Assembly (NCBI GenBank): GCA_905182995.1
Contig: CAJJDP010000047.1
Coordinates: 132,046 to 196,045, forward strand
Length of the DNA stretch: 64,000 nucleotides
Source of the DNA: Paramecium octaurelia
Lineage: Eukaryota > Ciliophora > Oligohymenophorea > Peniculida > Parameciidae
Direction: 5' to 3'
Shown: positions 10,075 through 21,697 of the stretch, piece after piece
How positions within the stretch are numbered: the stretch's first letter is position 1
Layout of the letters: each line of letters begins with the position of its first letter
The notes under the pieces: model-generated
What the model was told of the DNA's origin: nothing
Seen by the model: only the letters and a program-made list of their open reading frames with translations
Databases searched by the model: none
Made by a program: the position numbers and the translations under genes

Positions 10075-11838
10075 TCACAAATCATCTTTATCATAATCAG
10101 CATCCTATAAATCTTCTGGATCAAAATTCTTCATTTCCTCCTTAAATTGCTGTAGTGTGATTTTGCCTTGTTTCAATTTCTTGACTAGATTTTACTCTCT
10201 AAAATTAATACAAAATAATTACGCTCTCAATTCTTCATCATCCTCTTATTCATGTTATTGCTTAACCTTCTTTCTAATTGATTTGATGTTCTTAATGTTT
10301 TTTTCTTGTTTCTTAGGCACCTGTTATTTAGGCAATTATTGTATTTTCTTTTCTTCCAATTTCTTATCCTTATTTTCTCTTTTTTATAAGTACTGTTTTT
10401 CTTGATTCTTATCTAAAAATGGTATTGAGTTTGGATCAATCTGACTTTATTCAAACTCAATTTTCTTACTCAATATCTCTTTTATTCTTGGAATTCTTAA
10501 AAGGAAGAATGAATAGGCTACTTTACCTATGTTTAATTAATTGAATTGAAATAATATCTATAATTTGTGTTCTTTGTAACTCCTAATGAATGATATGAAT
10601 GCTGCCTTCCCTTTTTCTATAATATCCCTATCAGTAGTTACTATTTTTAAGCATTTCTCCCTCAACTATTAAAATTGACACTCTAATAAAACACCGTCTA
10701 ATTAGTTCATTTCTATATTCGATCTTCCTAAGAATTAGATGAATCCTCTTTCATGCTATTCAAGTAATAGAATTGCTTCCCCATCTCTTCCCTGTCTTGC
10801 TGTTCTACCTGATCTATGAATAAAGAAACTCGGATCTTAAGGTGGATCAAATTAAATGACCAAAGGAACATCATCAAAATCAAGTCCTCTTGCCAAAACA
10901 TCAGTTGTGAATAATATCACACTATTTGTAGATTTGAAATTGGTAACTATCTTTTATCTCTTCTTTTAAGCCATCTATCCATTCATACTTAAAATATTGC
11001 AATTGGGAAACAATTGTTTAAATATGATACTATAATAGACAACAGAACAACAAGTATTAAAGAATATAATGCTCTTGTTGTTTTGACATTTCTTCTCTAT
11101 TAGATCAACTAATCCAGCTATCTTGTCCATTCTATTTTCAAATATATGATAATAGTTTCTCAATTTTGCCGGCATTGCCTCATTAGCATTAACCTTGATT
11201 TATACTGGATTCCTTAAACCCAATTTCATCAAATCATGGATTTTGGCAGATGACAATGTTGCTGAAAATAGACCTGTTCTTCTCTGTTTTGGTAACTTAG
11301 ACAGTATGAATCTAATGTCATCTGAGTATTCATTACTCATTAGTCTATCTGCTTCATCGAATATCAAAAATTCCAAAGTTTTGACATTAATTTACAAATC
11401 AGCCATATCCAACAACTACCTTAACTTACCAGGTGTTGCTATAAGTATATTGCATCCCTTCTCATTTAAATATTTGACATCGTGTTCATTCGAAGTTCCA
11501 CCTATAGCAAAGGCAATCTTGGCTTAGTTCACATTTTAGAACTTCTTTGCTACATCGTAAATTTATTGTGCCAACTCTCTTGCAGGTGACAATACCAAAC
11601 CAAAAAGTTAATGATCTGAGTACTTCTACTTTGAGAATTGGTTAAATAATGGAACCAAAAATGTTAATGTCTTTCCAGATCCCGTCTAGGCTTCTACAGC
11701 CACATCATAGTTTTTTATGAAGTGTGGTATAGCTGCTTTTTAAACAGGCATCAAGTACTAGAATTTAAACTCGTTTGCAATCACTTTTTGAATTATTGGC
11801 TCTAGGTTCAATTCAGACCATTAATTTTAAGTTGTCAT
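10075..11838 (-). CDS. SPB4: DEAD-box rRNA helicase, SPB4/DDX55-like
   Basis: 579 aa with one intron at 10199-10222 (24 nt); the exons sum to 580 codons. All DEAD-box motifs are visible: AQTGSGKT (I), PARELA (Ia), ATPGKL, DEAD in FLIFDEADRL (II), LFSATLSS (III), IIFFNTC (IV), TTDVLARGLDF (V) and HRSGRTARQGR (VI). The segment VIQFDPPQDPSFFIHRSGRT and the C-terminal QGKITLQQFKEEMKNFDPED match the DDX55/Spb4 subfamily rather than DDX5 or DDX10. Spb4 unwinds 27S pre-rRNA during 60S assembly in the nucleolus. It lies directly upstream of RRP15 on the same strand. Confidence 0.9.
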
Positions 11839-11868
11839 AATTATTGAGAGAAGTGTATATAATAATAT

Positions 11869-12461
11869 TCACTAGTTCTCAACCTTGCTCCAATCAAAAT
11901 CAACTCCTTTCTCCAAGAATTCCCCTAAGCGATTCGCATTATGGGCTCGTGTCATCAATTCCATTCCCCAATGATATTACTCCATTCCAAATTGATACTT
12001 CTAAGTCATGTCATGAAATGTTTATTCTAAATCTCTACAGAAATACTACTTTGTTATTTAGAATGACATCATTGGTAGAACCCCATATTAGAATAAGAAC
12101 TATGTTGGTCTGAATGAATTCCTTTTAAATTTCGTTTTATCCAAAGTCAGCATTATTCAACTCATACTCAAAAAGGCACTATAAGTACGAGCTTTTCTCT
12201 AAAAATTCAGCCTGTTAGCAATCTTATATTTCATCTTGAGAAATCAGACCAAAGAAATTGTTGTATTTGTAGAAACATTTGAACACTTTTATTTTGTCAT
12301 TTTCATCTAGTTTTAATAAATGAAATTCTAAATTGCATTCTATAATTGAAATAAATATGTTAAAATTATGATTGATAGAAAGAAACCTAATTGAAAATGA
12401 TCTAGAGTGGTAAATTATAAGGGAGAACAAATACAAATATAAAATTGATATAAAATCTCAT
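11869..12461 (-). CDS. Small unidentified gene (spliced, exact model unresolved)
   Basis: Two convincing coding stretches lie on the minus strand in different frames. The upstream one reads NLEFHLLKLDENDKIKV then NNFFGLISQDEIQ then FLEKSSYLQCLFEYELNN. The downstream one reads CRDLEQTFHDMTQKYQF, GMEQYHWGMELMTRAHNANR and EFLEKGVDFDWSKVENQ, then TGA at 11869. A roughly 22-nt intron near 12070 would join them. The start (ATG at 12461) and the first intron are guesses. I recognise no family. The gene starts only about 30 bp from the SPB4 start side, on the same strand. Confidence 0.55.
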
Positions 12462-12980
12462 ATTAATTGTTAAAAATAAGTGAAATTTAAATGACTTTTC
12501 TTTCTTATTTGCTATCATTACTCTTATTACTATAGTATATCTTATTATCCCATGATAGGATAATGAAATAAAATTAATTAGATATCTCTTATTCTCTTAT
12601 TATTTTTACCAATTATAGCAGACAGATTTCACACTTAAACCCAACAAGATCTGAACATTGAAAAAATGTGTTTAACTAATGATCTCATTAGTTACACCAA
12701 AGTTTTCATCAAAAATTAAGGTAGATGGAGTGTAAGATTAAAAATGTTCTTATTATCAGACTTTATCAGATTACTCATTATAAACAATGAATTACAAAAA
12801 TTCAAAAAAAAATTTGAATTATTCTACAAATTAATTATATATTAATTTATTAAATTTTATTTATTTAGGAATTTCAATTTATCCCCAAATACTTAAAAAC
12901 TAGGAATTATAAAATATCCCATTTAGAATTCCCGAAGTTTATAAACTCGATTTTTTCATTTAATCTATTAATAATAAAAA
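12462..12980. other. AT-rich intergenic region
   Basis: No coding frame or structured RNA was seen on either strand. It presumably includes the promoter of the P450 gene. Confidence 0.5.
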
Positions 12981-14513
12981 ATGTTAAGCATTTATATAGC
13001 TCTAGCTACATTGATAATCGGTGTTATTTACTTCGTGGTACTCTTACCACTCGTTCCATTATTAAAAATAAAGATGCAACTCGGATCAAAGGCAGCATTG
13101 ATGTACTATCCTTTATCAGGATTGAATAAGATCTTCACAGATTCAATTACTAAAGAGAGAGACTTACTAAAGATCATAAATAACCAACTAAAAAAGAACC
13201 CATAGACAGTAGTAATTTTATCGAATTTCTTCCACAAACCTGTATTGGTATGGACAGGACCAGAGTACATAAAGGATGTGTATTTGGATCACACAAGTTA
13301 TGTTAAATTAGATCCATTCATGGTAGAATCAGTAGGACAAAAAGGAATGGTTATGAGTGAAGGAGAAGCTTGGAAGAGATAAAGGAAATTTTTAGGAACT
13401 GCATTTACTTTCGAGAAACTCAGTTCTCGCTTACCCATGATCAACCAAGTGATTGAGAAGGTAACAAAGAATGATCCAAAGACCAATTTGAATGAATTTA
13501 CTTCAAGAATTACAGGAGAAGTGGTGATTCACAGTTTCTTTGGAGAATTGGCCAATGGATTCAAAATAGAAGGAAAAGATGCTTAGGTAACTATTGTAGA
13601 AATCCTAAGTGAAATATTCTTATTGCCAATTAACAATCCATTCATTTAATTAAAGCAAATGTTATTTGAGTACAAGTCATGGTCAATTTTACCAACAAAG
13701 AAGGAGAAGTAGCTCCTTAAAAGAATAAGTGACTTTAAATAGGTCATTTAAGAAATGATAGAGAAAAGAATTGAATAACTTAAAAATTAATAACCAGAAA
13801 ATTAGGATAAAATGGTATTCTTGGATTTATATGTTACAGAGTATTTAAAATAATAAAAAGAAGCAAAGCAGAATATTGATATTGAGGAGATACTCCATTA
13901 GTTTATTACATTGTTTTTCGCAGGTACAGACACAACTGCCACTACTTCAGGAACATGTTTATATTATTTGGCATAATTCCCAGAAATGTAAGATGAGATA
14001 TTGAAGGAGGTCATTGATGTGGTAGGAGAATAAGGAGATGTTAAGGAGGAACACTTGAATAAATTAGTAAGAATTAATGCATTGATCTAAGAAGTCTTAA
14101 GATTAAGAAACCCAGCATTCTCTCCAGTATTTAGAACTGTTAGATAAGACAAATAATTATTAGATATTAAGTTGAAGAAGGGATGGTTTTCTATTGCATA
14201 CCACATTGGTCCAGGATTGCTTGATAAACATTTTGAAAATGCTTAGGAGTTTGATTATAAGAGATGGTTGAATAAGGGAAATGTAATTAAGAATGATAAC
14301 GGATTTATCCATATTCCATTCGCTGCTGGACCTAGAAACTGCATTGGACAACATATGGCAATTATGGAAGTCAAAATGATTGTAGCTAGATTAGTGAGAT
14401 AATACAAGATTAAATTGAATCCTGATGTTAAGCAAATTACTTTTGGAATGAAATTCTTGTATTGCGTTGAGCCTGATAATTGTTTGGTATATGAGGAAAG
14501 AAATTCCTAATGA
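12981..14513 (+). CDS. Cytochrome P450
   Basis: Intronless 510-aa ORF. An N-terminal membrane anchor (YIALATLIIGVIYFVVLL, residues 4-22) targets it to the ER. The I-helix reads FFAGTDTTATTSGT (the A/G-G-x-D/E-T-T signature). ExxR is present in LIQEVLRLRNPAF. The heme loop FAAGPRNCIGQHMA matches FxxGxRxCxG with the axial Cys. It is a heme monooxygenase using NADPH-P450 reductase. Substrate and subfamily cannot be deduced. The length is typical. Many Gln positions are TAA/TAG. Confidence 0.94.
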
Positions 14514-14589
14514 TGTGATTATTAATATACATTTATAATTCTATATATAGATTTGTTAAAATTATTAATTCAAAAAAAAGAAAATACTT

Positions 14590-15720
14590 ATTTACTTTCT
14601 TAACCTATTTTTCTAAAGGAATAATAATAATAAATATACTTTTTAATAGTGATTACCAAAGTTGTCTCTTAATAGAAAAATTTTGTCTCAACTGGACCTT
14701 TTGAAATTCAAGTATTATTCCAAAATTTTTAATTTCTTTATTTGTCAATTCCCTTGACTGCTAGGTTAAATTTCTAAGGATTATAATTTAACATCATTTG
14801 TTATAAATAGTGGCGACATTGAATCTAATTCTTCCCCATTTATTGAGTTTTCATCCTTCCATAATTATAATCCTCTAAAAATTCTGCACTCATAAACAGA
14901 GTCTATTGGACAGAATTCTTATAGCAAATTTCCAGTTAATTAATTTGAGTGTAATTAATTACATAACTATATTAAAATAGGTATTGGTACCAAATGTGAA
15001 ATGCTTATAATATATTCTCAGAATATCAAAAATAAATGAATGTGATTATAGACATATAGGAAAATGAGCGTTTATTTGTATTTAATACATCATCTTTGGG
15101 AAGTGCTTCTTTTACCCCAAGGAACCAAAATTATACTTAAACTCAAGTAGATCACATCGAGGCTTATATTTCTAATTTGATTAAATTCAAAGTGGCTGGC
15201 TTGAAAATCTACTTTGATTCCTTTAAACTTAGAGAAACAAAAAGTAAAATTGACTAGTCAAAATATACTAATGTGAAGTTGTAGTCATTTGAAAAGAATA
15301 TCTAATCTTGATTTATTTATCTTTTTTATTATATGCACTTTTCTTAATTCATGATTTCAATTATTTTTTCATTGCTCAAAGCAAAGTAATTACTGTTTCC
15401 TGAGAAAAATGATACACCATTTGAATTATAAACTGCTTGAAATTTCTTAAAACTTATCAACTTTTATTCTATTGAAATCATCTTTAACTTAAACTAATAC
15501 TTATTAGGGGAGGGCCACATCAATTATTTTGTTATAAAACCTAAATTCTTTAACTTTTACAATTTTCTTTTCGAATTTTTTTGATTTTTAAAAATTACAA
15601 TTTATTCCAATTTGCAGTAACTAATCTTTCTGATGATTAATATTTATTGATATCTCTAGTAAAATATTCAAAGATTTGGATCATTTAAAGATTTTATAAC
15701 CCAAAATTTGTAAAGAAAGG
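14590..15720 (-). pseudogene. Decayed downstream part of the copy 2 WD40-like gene
   Basis: This region is on the same strand and directly downstream of copy 2's terminal TGA. It contains several repeat-like peptides in shifting frames: RLVTANWNKLQFLKI; FQAVYNSNGVSFFSGNSNY followed by FALSNEKIIEIMN; LQLWKDENSINGEELD; RELTNKEIKNFGIILEF. The style (V/L-x-x-ANWNKLQFLKI, ALSNEKIIEIM) is that of WD40 blades. No GT..AG introns of usual size link the frames, so the region looks decayed rather than spliced. It may be the remains of additional propeller blades. Confidence 0.5.
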
Positions 15721-18643
15721 TCAAGCATACCAAACTATTGCTATCTGATGAAAACAAAAACAATTTTGACTTTCAATACTCTCTAACTCTGAATTAAGAA
15801 TATTTGGACATAGCTTTAAGACTTATACTGAATTACAAAGCTTAAAGCAATTTCTTATTTCTAAGAATTTTATGCACCACCAAGGATTAGATATTGTATT
15901 AGAAGGGTTCAATGATTTATTAACTATAAAATGATGTTTAGTAGACAACTATTTATAGCTTTATAAGAAATTAATATTATAACAATTTGGAACTGTGATC
16001 TCAGACAAAACAAATTAAGTATTTTAATATTCGAATTAATAAAACTTAAATCTTGATTTGATTGCATAGAATGTAAACAATGGTTTATTATCATATCTAA
16101 TTAGTGGTTAAAATTTAGCAATCATAATATCAAATATTTCCACCTAATTGAATTCAAAAGAAATCTTATTGCAGGTATTCATTATTATATAATTTAGATT
16201 AAATCTAATAAAAGTTGTATTGAAAGTTTTTAGACTGAAATTGATAAATTTTTATTTGAATTATTTGCCTGCTATTAATAGAGTTCCTAAGGGATTAATA
16301 TCTAAAGAAAATATTTTATCTTCTGATTATAATTTCCTCATTAAAGTTAATTTGATTTTATCGATTATTTTAACTATTAAAATGCAACTATTGCATGAAA
16401 TTGCAAATATTGAATCTATGGAAGTGGACTTTATATAGTCTGCTTCTAAATCTTTCATTGAGTATTCTAATTCACTTTCCAATTATTTTAAAGATGAAGT
16501 GAACAATTGAGGACCCCCATCTATTAGTGTAATCAAATTTTCGATAGCTGGTAAATAGACAAGGCCAGTTACTTTGTTATTTTGTAACTCTAAAGAATGA
16601 TATTACCTAATCCAAATTTAGTAATAATAGTAATTATCTCTGTAAATTAAAAATTCGCCTCCATCTTGAAGGACCACCTTTACGCCAAAGGGAAGATCTC
16701 TATCATATATCGCTATTTATTCACACTATCTACCATCTAGTTTCCATACTATTATTTTAGAATAAAATCTTCATCAAATTATATTGTTTAAGTTTCTTTA
16801 ATATTATCTAATTCTGTAATATCTAAAACTGTGAGTATTTCCTTTTTTCCTATAATAACTCAAATACTCTACTGCTTTTAGAAAATTAATAAGAAAATCT
16901 TCCTAGAAGACTTAAAATTTGACCTTAATAAATTCTTCAATACTCTTAAACAGCTAATTTAAAATTTGTTATAGTCATTCTTAAATTTTTCAAAGCAAGG
17001 AAAAAGCAATTTCAATTTTTCAAATTCAATAGTAGATCTTTCTATTATAAAAGTAGATAATATATGGCCTATTTATATCCATCCAAAAATTATTTTGCAA
17101 AAACATTATAATCATCTTATAGTAATTTGATTTAAAGCGATGTCTTAAACTCTTAGGTAAAATAATCAGTAAAAGATTCTTAGATTTATGAATAAAGAAG
17201 CACTAATCCATTTAACTAAGAATTAAATCTTTCAATTTACTTCTCTATAAATAATAAATCACTATTTTCTAAAACTATTTCATAATCCTTTCTACTAATT
17301 TCTTACTTTTTTTTAAAACTAAAGTCTTTATAGAAATTCCAAATATTAATTTATTGAGAAAATTAACCTTTTATAAGAGACTCTGAAATAAATTTAAACT
17401 TAGGAATACACTATTATTCCATTACATTCTTTATTTCTTTGTTAAGATATTTTACTTGATCTTGAAATAACACTATGGACCCTTAATTCCTATTATATGG
17501 AAGACTAAGAATTAAGTTATTTTCAATTAAATTATTCCACATTGATTATTATTCTATTGGAGGACCTTTAACGATTTCAGATTTATCAAGAATAGGTCTA
17601 TAAGCTAAAATTTCTATTATCATTTATATCCAACTAAAATGAATGATCCAATTATCTGAATTTAGAATGTATTATTAAAATGCATCTTTTAGATATTTCA
17701 ATTAGTTGTAGACTGAATGCTAAGATTTTAATAGTCTTACAATAGACCATTTAAGATTTTGGAATAAATAATAAGTAGCATACACCTCTTAAGGATATAA
17801 TACTTTGTCTTTATATTATAAAAATAAAAATTTAGCTCCTTCAATGAGACTTGGGATTAAGTCTTCAGTAGGTGACATTGCCAAAGCTGATTAAGCGACA
17901 TTATTAACAATATTTATTAATAAATTTTTTCCTTCTTCTGAATTGGTTTGACAATTCATTAACATTATTTTAATGAGAGTAATTTCATATTCTATTCCTG
18001 TATTCCATACATTTGCTTATTCAATACTCAATTATACCTTAAATTCCTCTACATCTTAAAGAAATTCTTATTGCATAGCTAATTCCATTTCTCTACCATC
18101 ATTTTGTATTTAGAATGAATATATAATTCTCAAAAAGTCATTACATATTTAAAGAACCTAATAGCATAAAAACCATGAAGATCGTAAATGAACAGGAAGA
18201 ATTTTTATCAAATCCCTAAAAGAATTCAATGATATTGTATATATTGATTAGGTTAAATTTTGGTTAACACAACAAGTATTTAAATGTTCTCTATTATACA
18301 TAAACCATTAAAATGCAATTATTACTTCATTTCTCTGTTAAGGATCAGTTAAAAGTGAAGCTTTAGTATGAATTATGCTAACATAATTTTCTAGTTTAAT
18401 CAATAAATCATTGGGTACGCCAATAATTAATTTTTCTTCAACTTTTGGAATAGACTTAGCTTATCCACAGCCTCCTCCTCTTAATTGAATTTCAAATTAT
18501 AATATTGTTGTTCCATTATCATGAGATTCAATTAATTTATTAAATTATGACTTTTGCGACTTAGTAATTAACATATTAGATACAAGACTATTTTTTTAAG
18601 AATCCTGATGAATTTACGAGACTGAATCAAATTTATTATTCAT
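15721..18643 (-). pseudogene. LRGGGCG-tail / WD40-like paralogue, copy 2 (probably decayed)
   Basis: It opens at an ATG (18643) aligned with copy 1's start. ILQFEIQLRGGGCGQAKS lies near residues 58-75 and resembles a ubiquitin tail. A long helical region of about 500 aa follows (DLLIKLENYVSIIHTK, DRREME-type helices, YATYYLFQNLKWSIVRLL). The C-terminal third has WD40 blades: IIVWKLDGRQCEQIAIYDRD, VVLQDGGEFLIYRDNYYYY, VTGLVYLPAIENLITLIDGG, IFSLDINPLGTLLIAGK. An 18-nt intron near 16830 could remove one TGA. A one-base frame change just before the first blade, near 16755, has no GT to explain it. With the broken downstream region this argues for a pseudogene. Function is unknown. Confidence 0.6.
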
Positions 18644-19156
18644 GATTCTATTAAGATATTTATTATTTAAATTATAAAAATAGTCTCATAGATATATAGA
18701 TAAATGGATAGATAATCAAAATAATTACTTTCCCTAATTAATTCTAAATAACAACTAGAGAGGTACTCTTGCACAAAAACAAAAATTTCAAAAGAGATGA
18801 GATATCTAAATTTGATAAAAATATTATCACATAATCTAAATATTTTGGAATCCGCTGGAATTTAGAAGCAAATTCTGCCCTTTGAAAGATAAATATTATA
18901 AAATAAACTTATTAATTAATTTTTTTTACTCTTGCAGAATATGTTTATCCATTTATAAAGTTGAGGAAACTAGATTTACTAATTCACCTAAACATTTTTG
19001 ATCTAAATCATAGATTAAATCTAAGCCAAGGGTCTACTAAATACTATTTGTAACATTCAATAAGATAGTCTTGTTGATTCTTACCAAAATTGCTGGCTAG
19101 ATAATTACTTGCTTTTTAACATTAATTATTTTAATATCAATTAAACCACTATTAAT
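18644..19156. other. Intergenic region with minus-strand coding remnants
   Basis: On the minus strand, short peptides appear between TGAs and in different frames (NFGKNQQDYLIECYKQYLVD and QYLVDPWLRFNLQFRSKM). They probably derive from a decayed downstream part of the ORF at 19157-19567 or from another lost gene. They could be exons of a heavily spliced gene, but I found no consistent model. Confidence 0.35.
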
Positions 19157-19567
19157 TCAAAATAATAAAAATATTCTTATTTTAATTTTCAACTCTAAAA
19201 TATCTCTTTTTTTTGCCTAAAGATCTGGCTAGCTAATATTAAAAAGCTCCAAAATCTTACGAACTTGATCCTTGATTAACAGAGTAGAAATCTTCAAATG
19301 ATAAAAGGATGATAATAATAATCTACACTATTGGTAAGAATTAGAATCTTGATGTTTAGATTTATTTTACTATGCAATTTATATTAGCAACCAAATTAAA
19401 ATAACATCATAATCTGCTTCTAAATTAGAGTACCTCCTCTTAAAATTATATGAAAATAAAATTACTTAATTAGTCAATTGGATTTGAACTAAAAGTCTTA
19501 ATGAATATTAATAACACTTCTCTCTACTTAATAAATTTTGTAGCAAAAATAAATAATAAGAATTCAT
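19157..19567 (-). CDS. Unidentified 136-aa ORF
   Basis: Clean ciliate-code ORF from an ATG to a TGA, with the right composition for coding: MNSYYLFLLQNLLSREKCYQ, NLEADYDVILIWLLIQIAQQ, RLLLSSFYHLKISTLLIKD, VRKILELFNISQPDLQAKK. It is mostly helical, with no family I recognise. It may be a fragment of a larger gene, since coding-like sequence continues downstream in other frames. The start is chosen as the only upstream in-frame ATG. Confidence 0.5.
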
Positions 19568-19589
19568 ATTTTTAGACTTTTTATAAATC

Positions 19590-20318
19590 AATCTTTAATG
19601 TTTTTCATCAAGCAAGTAATAAGGAATCACCAAAAAGATTTGCTGATTTTTGTTTTATGCACAGAAATGAAGTGCAAGGAACTTTGACTGGAATAAAAAT
19701 AGTACATAAGTTTAAATAAGATGATGTTCATATATTTTGTATGATCGAACAGATTCAATAAGGAATTAAAATACCTTAGACTTTGTGACTAAGGTATATA
19801 GTCGTTTGATGTTTACTAGAGAGTTGATATATATGGGATGAGGCTGAAAAATAATTGATGATTGCATTTTCTGAAAAAGAATACGCAGCATATTATAAAG
19901 ATGTAGCATCATCATGATAATGATTAATTCTCAAGATCAGTAATAATTCTTAGAGATATACTGGGTTCAATTGAAAGAATGATAGCCATTCTCATTGAGG
20001 TATGTGATAGAAAATGGCCATTTTAGTTATCTCCTAGACAGGTAATGATAATTCCTGTAAAAGGATCTCAAAGTCTAATGCAAAGGAAATTTATGATTAA
20101 TTGTATAAGTTAGGATTTGAAGTAGAATTGGAGGATACTGAGCAGATTTTGGGGAAGAGGATAAGAATAAGAGGGAGATGTTACACTTCAATTATATTAT
20201 AACTGTTGGAGTCAAGGAGTAAGAGTCAAACACAGTTTATGTTAGGGAGAGAGGAGACAATCATAAGCATAAATCAATGCAGATAGATGAGTTTATAACA
20301 AAAATTAATTAATTATGA
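19590..20318 (+). pseudogene. Threonyl-tRNA synthetase gene fossil (class II, truncated)
   Basis: RFADFCFMHRNEVQGTLTG and KFKQDDVHIFCMIEQIQQ match the ThrRS core (motif 2 region LADFG.[27 protein letters not shown]). LDFVTKVYSRLMFT follows, then a stretch with many TGAs. Next comes the motif 3/anticodon-binding part: GSIERMIAILIEVCDRKWPF, QLSPRQVMIIPVKGS, NYIITVGVKEQESNTVYVRE and RGDNHKHKSMQIDEFITKIN. The N-terminal editing/TGS domains are absent. Internal TGAs and at least one frame change near 20170 show that it is non-functional. It is a relic of a duplicated ThrRS gene; the intact gene must be elsewhere. Confidence 0.85.
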
Positions 20319-21321
20319 TTTAAAAACCTTAAGAGGATGGTCCGTTAATGCCGTTTGATTTATCGTTTCGTGCATAGGACTAGAAGTTTATGTAATTCGA
20401 AAGAGCATAGCCAATTGAAGAATTTGCAAAGACTGTTTAGAAAAGGAATTTCGAATATGAATTTTAATATCTTAGACAAAACACCGAAACAGCATAACAT
20501 GAAAAGTATCTAGTTAAGGATGTCCAAGTTTAAAAATTAAATAGATACTCAAATATTTTGCCATGTACATATACCATTAATTTCTTAGTTTATCATTCGA
20601 TTGTAAAACCAGAAGTCTAATCGCCAAATAAATTGATTATTTCAAGAGACAAATTTTACATCAATGCAAATTACATACGGGGAATTAATAATGTTGAAAA
20701 GCAGTACATTGCAACTTAGGGCCCCGTTCCAGAGTCCATAAATGATTTTTGGCATATGGTTTGGACCAACAATGTTGAGGTCGTGATCATGTTGTGTAAT
20801 TTCTTCGATAAAGGGAGAGTATTTTCTGTTGTTTTTCTTAGGTCTAATGTGAAAAGTATTGGCCAAAAGTGGGATAGAAGGCATAATTTGGTCCTTATGA
20901 GGTGTATTCGGTTTCTTAGGAGGAGATTCTGAAGTCTATTTTCTAACATAAGATCATCATCAAGACTTAGGTGGAATACAGAGAGATCTTTCATTATCAA
21001 TGGACTAATTGGAATGATTTTGGTGTTGTTGGCAATGAAGAATTAAAAATTCTTGATATGCTTGCTGATATATCAAATAAGGCTGCTATGTAGAATAAAA
21101 GACCAGTGATTCATTGTAGTGCTGGAGTTGGAAGAACAGGAACATTTTTAGCCATATGCCATATAAAATAGTTATTAATAAATAATAAAGCAAAAATATC
21201 TATATTTAGCATTGTTCGAAGATTGAGAGAGTAGAGAGCTCTTATGATCTAGACACCTGAGTAATATCAGATGCTTTATAGATATACCATGTGGTTGTTA
21301 TATAATTTGAAATATATCTGA
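20315..21321 (+). CDS. Classical protein tyrosine phosphatase
   Basis: 327 aa with one 23-nt intron (20819-20841); the exons sum to 328 codons. The PTP motifs appear in order: KLNRYSNILP (substrate loop start), FYINANYIRG, YIATQGPVPESINDFWHMVW, EVVIMLCNFFDKGR, the signature VIHCSAGVGRTGTFLA, and QTPEQYQMLYRY (Q loop). The WPD loop reads TNWNDFGVVG, with Asn in place of the usual Pro; the Trp and the general-acid Asp remain. It has no transmembrane segment, so it is cytosolic. Its ATG overlaps the TGA that ends the ThrRS fossil. Confidence 0.93.
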
Positions 21322-21625
21322 TATTGTCTAAGCAATAATGTTATTAATTAATTGTTATTATCCTCCTTTTAATAGAGTCTTTAACAAAATCTTTTTGAAA
21401 AAGTGTCTTTTGATATTCAAAGAAATCGAAAATCTGAATTGAGAATAAAAAATTTCAGAACATAATGTGAAAAAGGTGAACCACTAGGCAATTTCTAATT
21501 TTTTGTTCTAAAATGAAAAATATCTGATTACTTCTTCTAACGTTTGTGTGGATATTAGTTAAAAATCAACCCTTCATAATTGGCTATTTAATATTTTATT
21601 TAATATTAAAAAATTAAAAATAACA
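21322..21625. other. Spacer between the PTP gene and the tRNA gene
   Basis: AT-rich, no gene seen. The end nearest 21626 carries a run of A on the + strand. For the tRNA this is a T-rich stretch just past its 3' end, as needed to stop RNA polymerase III. Confidence 0.5.
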
Positions 21626-21697
21626 GCCGATTGAGAGAATTGAACTCTCGACCCTTTGCTTACAAGGCAAAAGCTCTAACCACTGAGCTAAACCGGC
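21626..21697 (-). tRNA. tRNA-Thr(UGU)
   Basis: 72-nt cloverleaf on the minus strand. The acceptor arms GCCGGTT/AATCGGC pair (one G-T). The D arm has GCTC..GAGC, the anticodon arm TTTGC-CTTGTAA-GCAAA gives anticodon TGT, and the T arm is GAGAG-TTCAATT-CTCTC. There is no intron. It decodes ACA (and ACU/ACG by wobble, depending on modification). A T-rich stretch follows its 3' end. Confidence 0.96.

Noticed and set aside
16220-16438. 72-codon plus-strand ORF
   Set aside because: It is the shadow of the minus-strand WD40 blades of the paralogue; the minus frame reads as real repeats.
18644-19156. Second LRGG motif read as ILRGGTLI near 19430-19450 on the minus strand
   Set aside because: That reading is in a frame broken by a TGA; the open frame there encodes the unidentified ORF at 19157-19567 instead.
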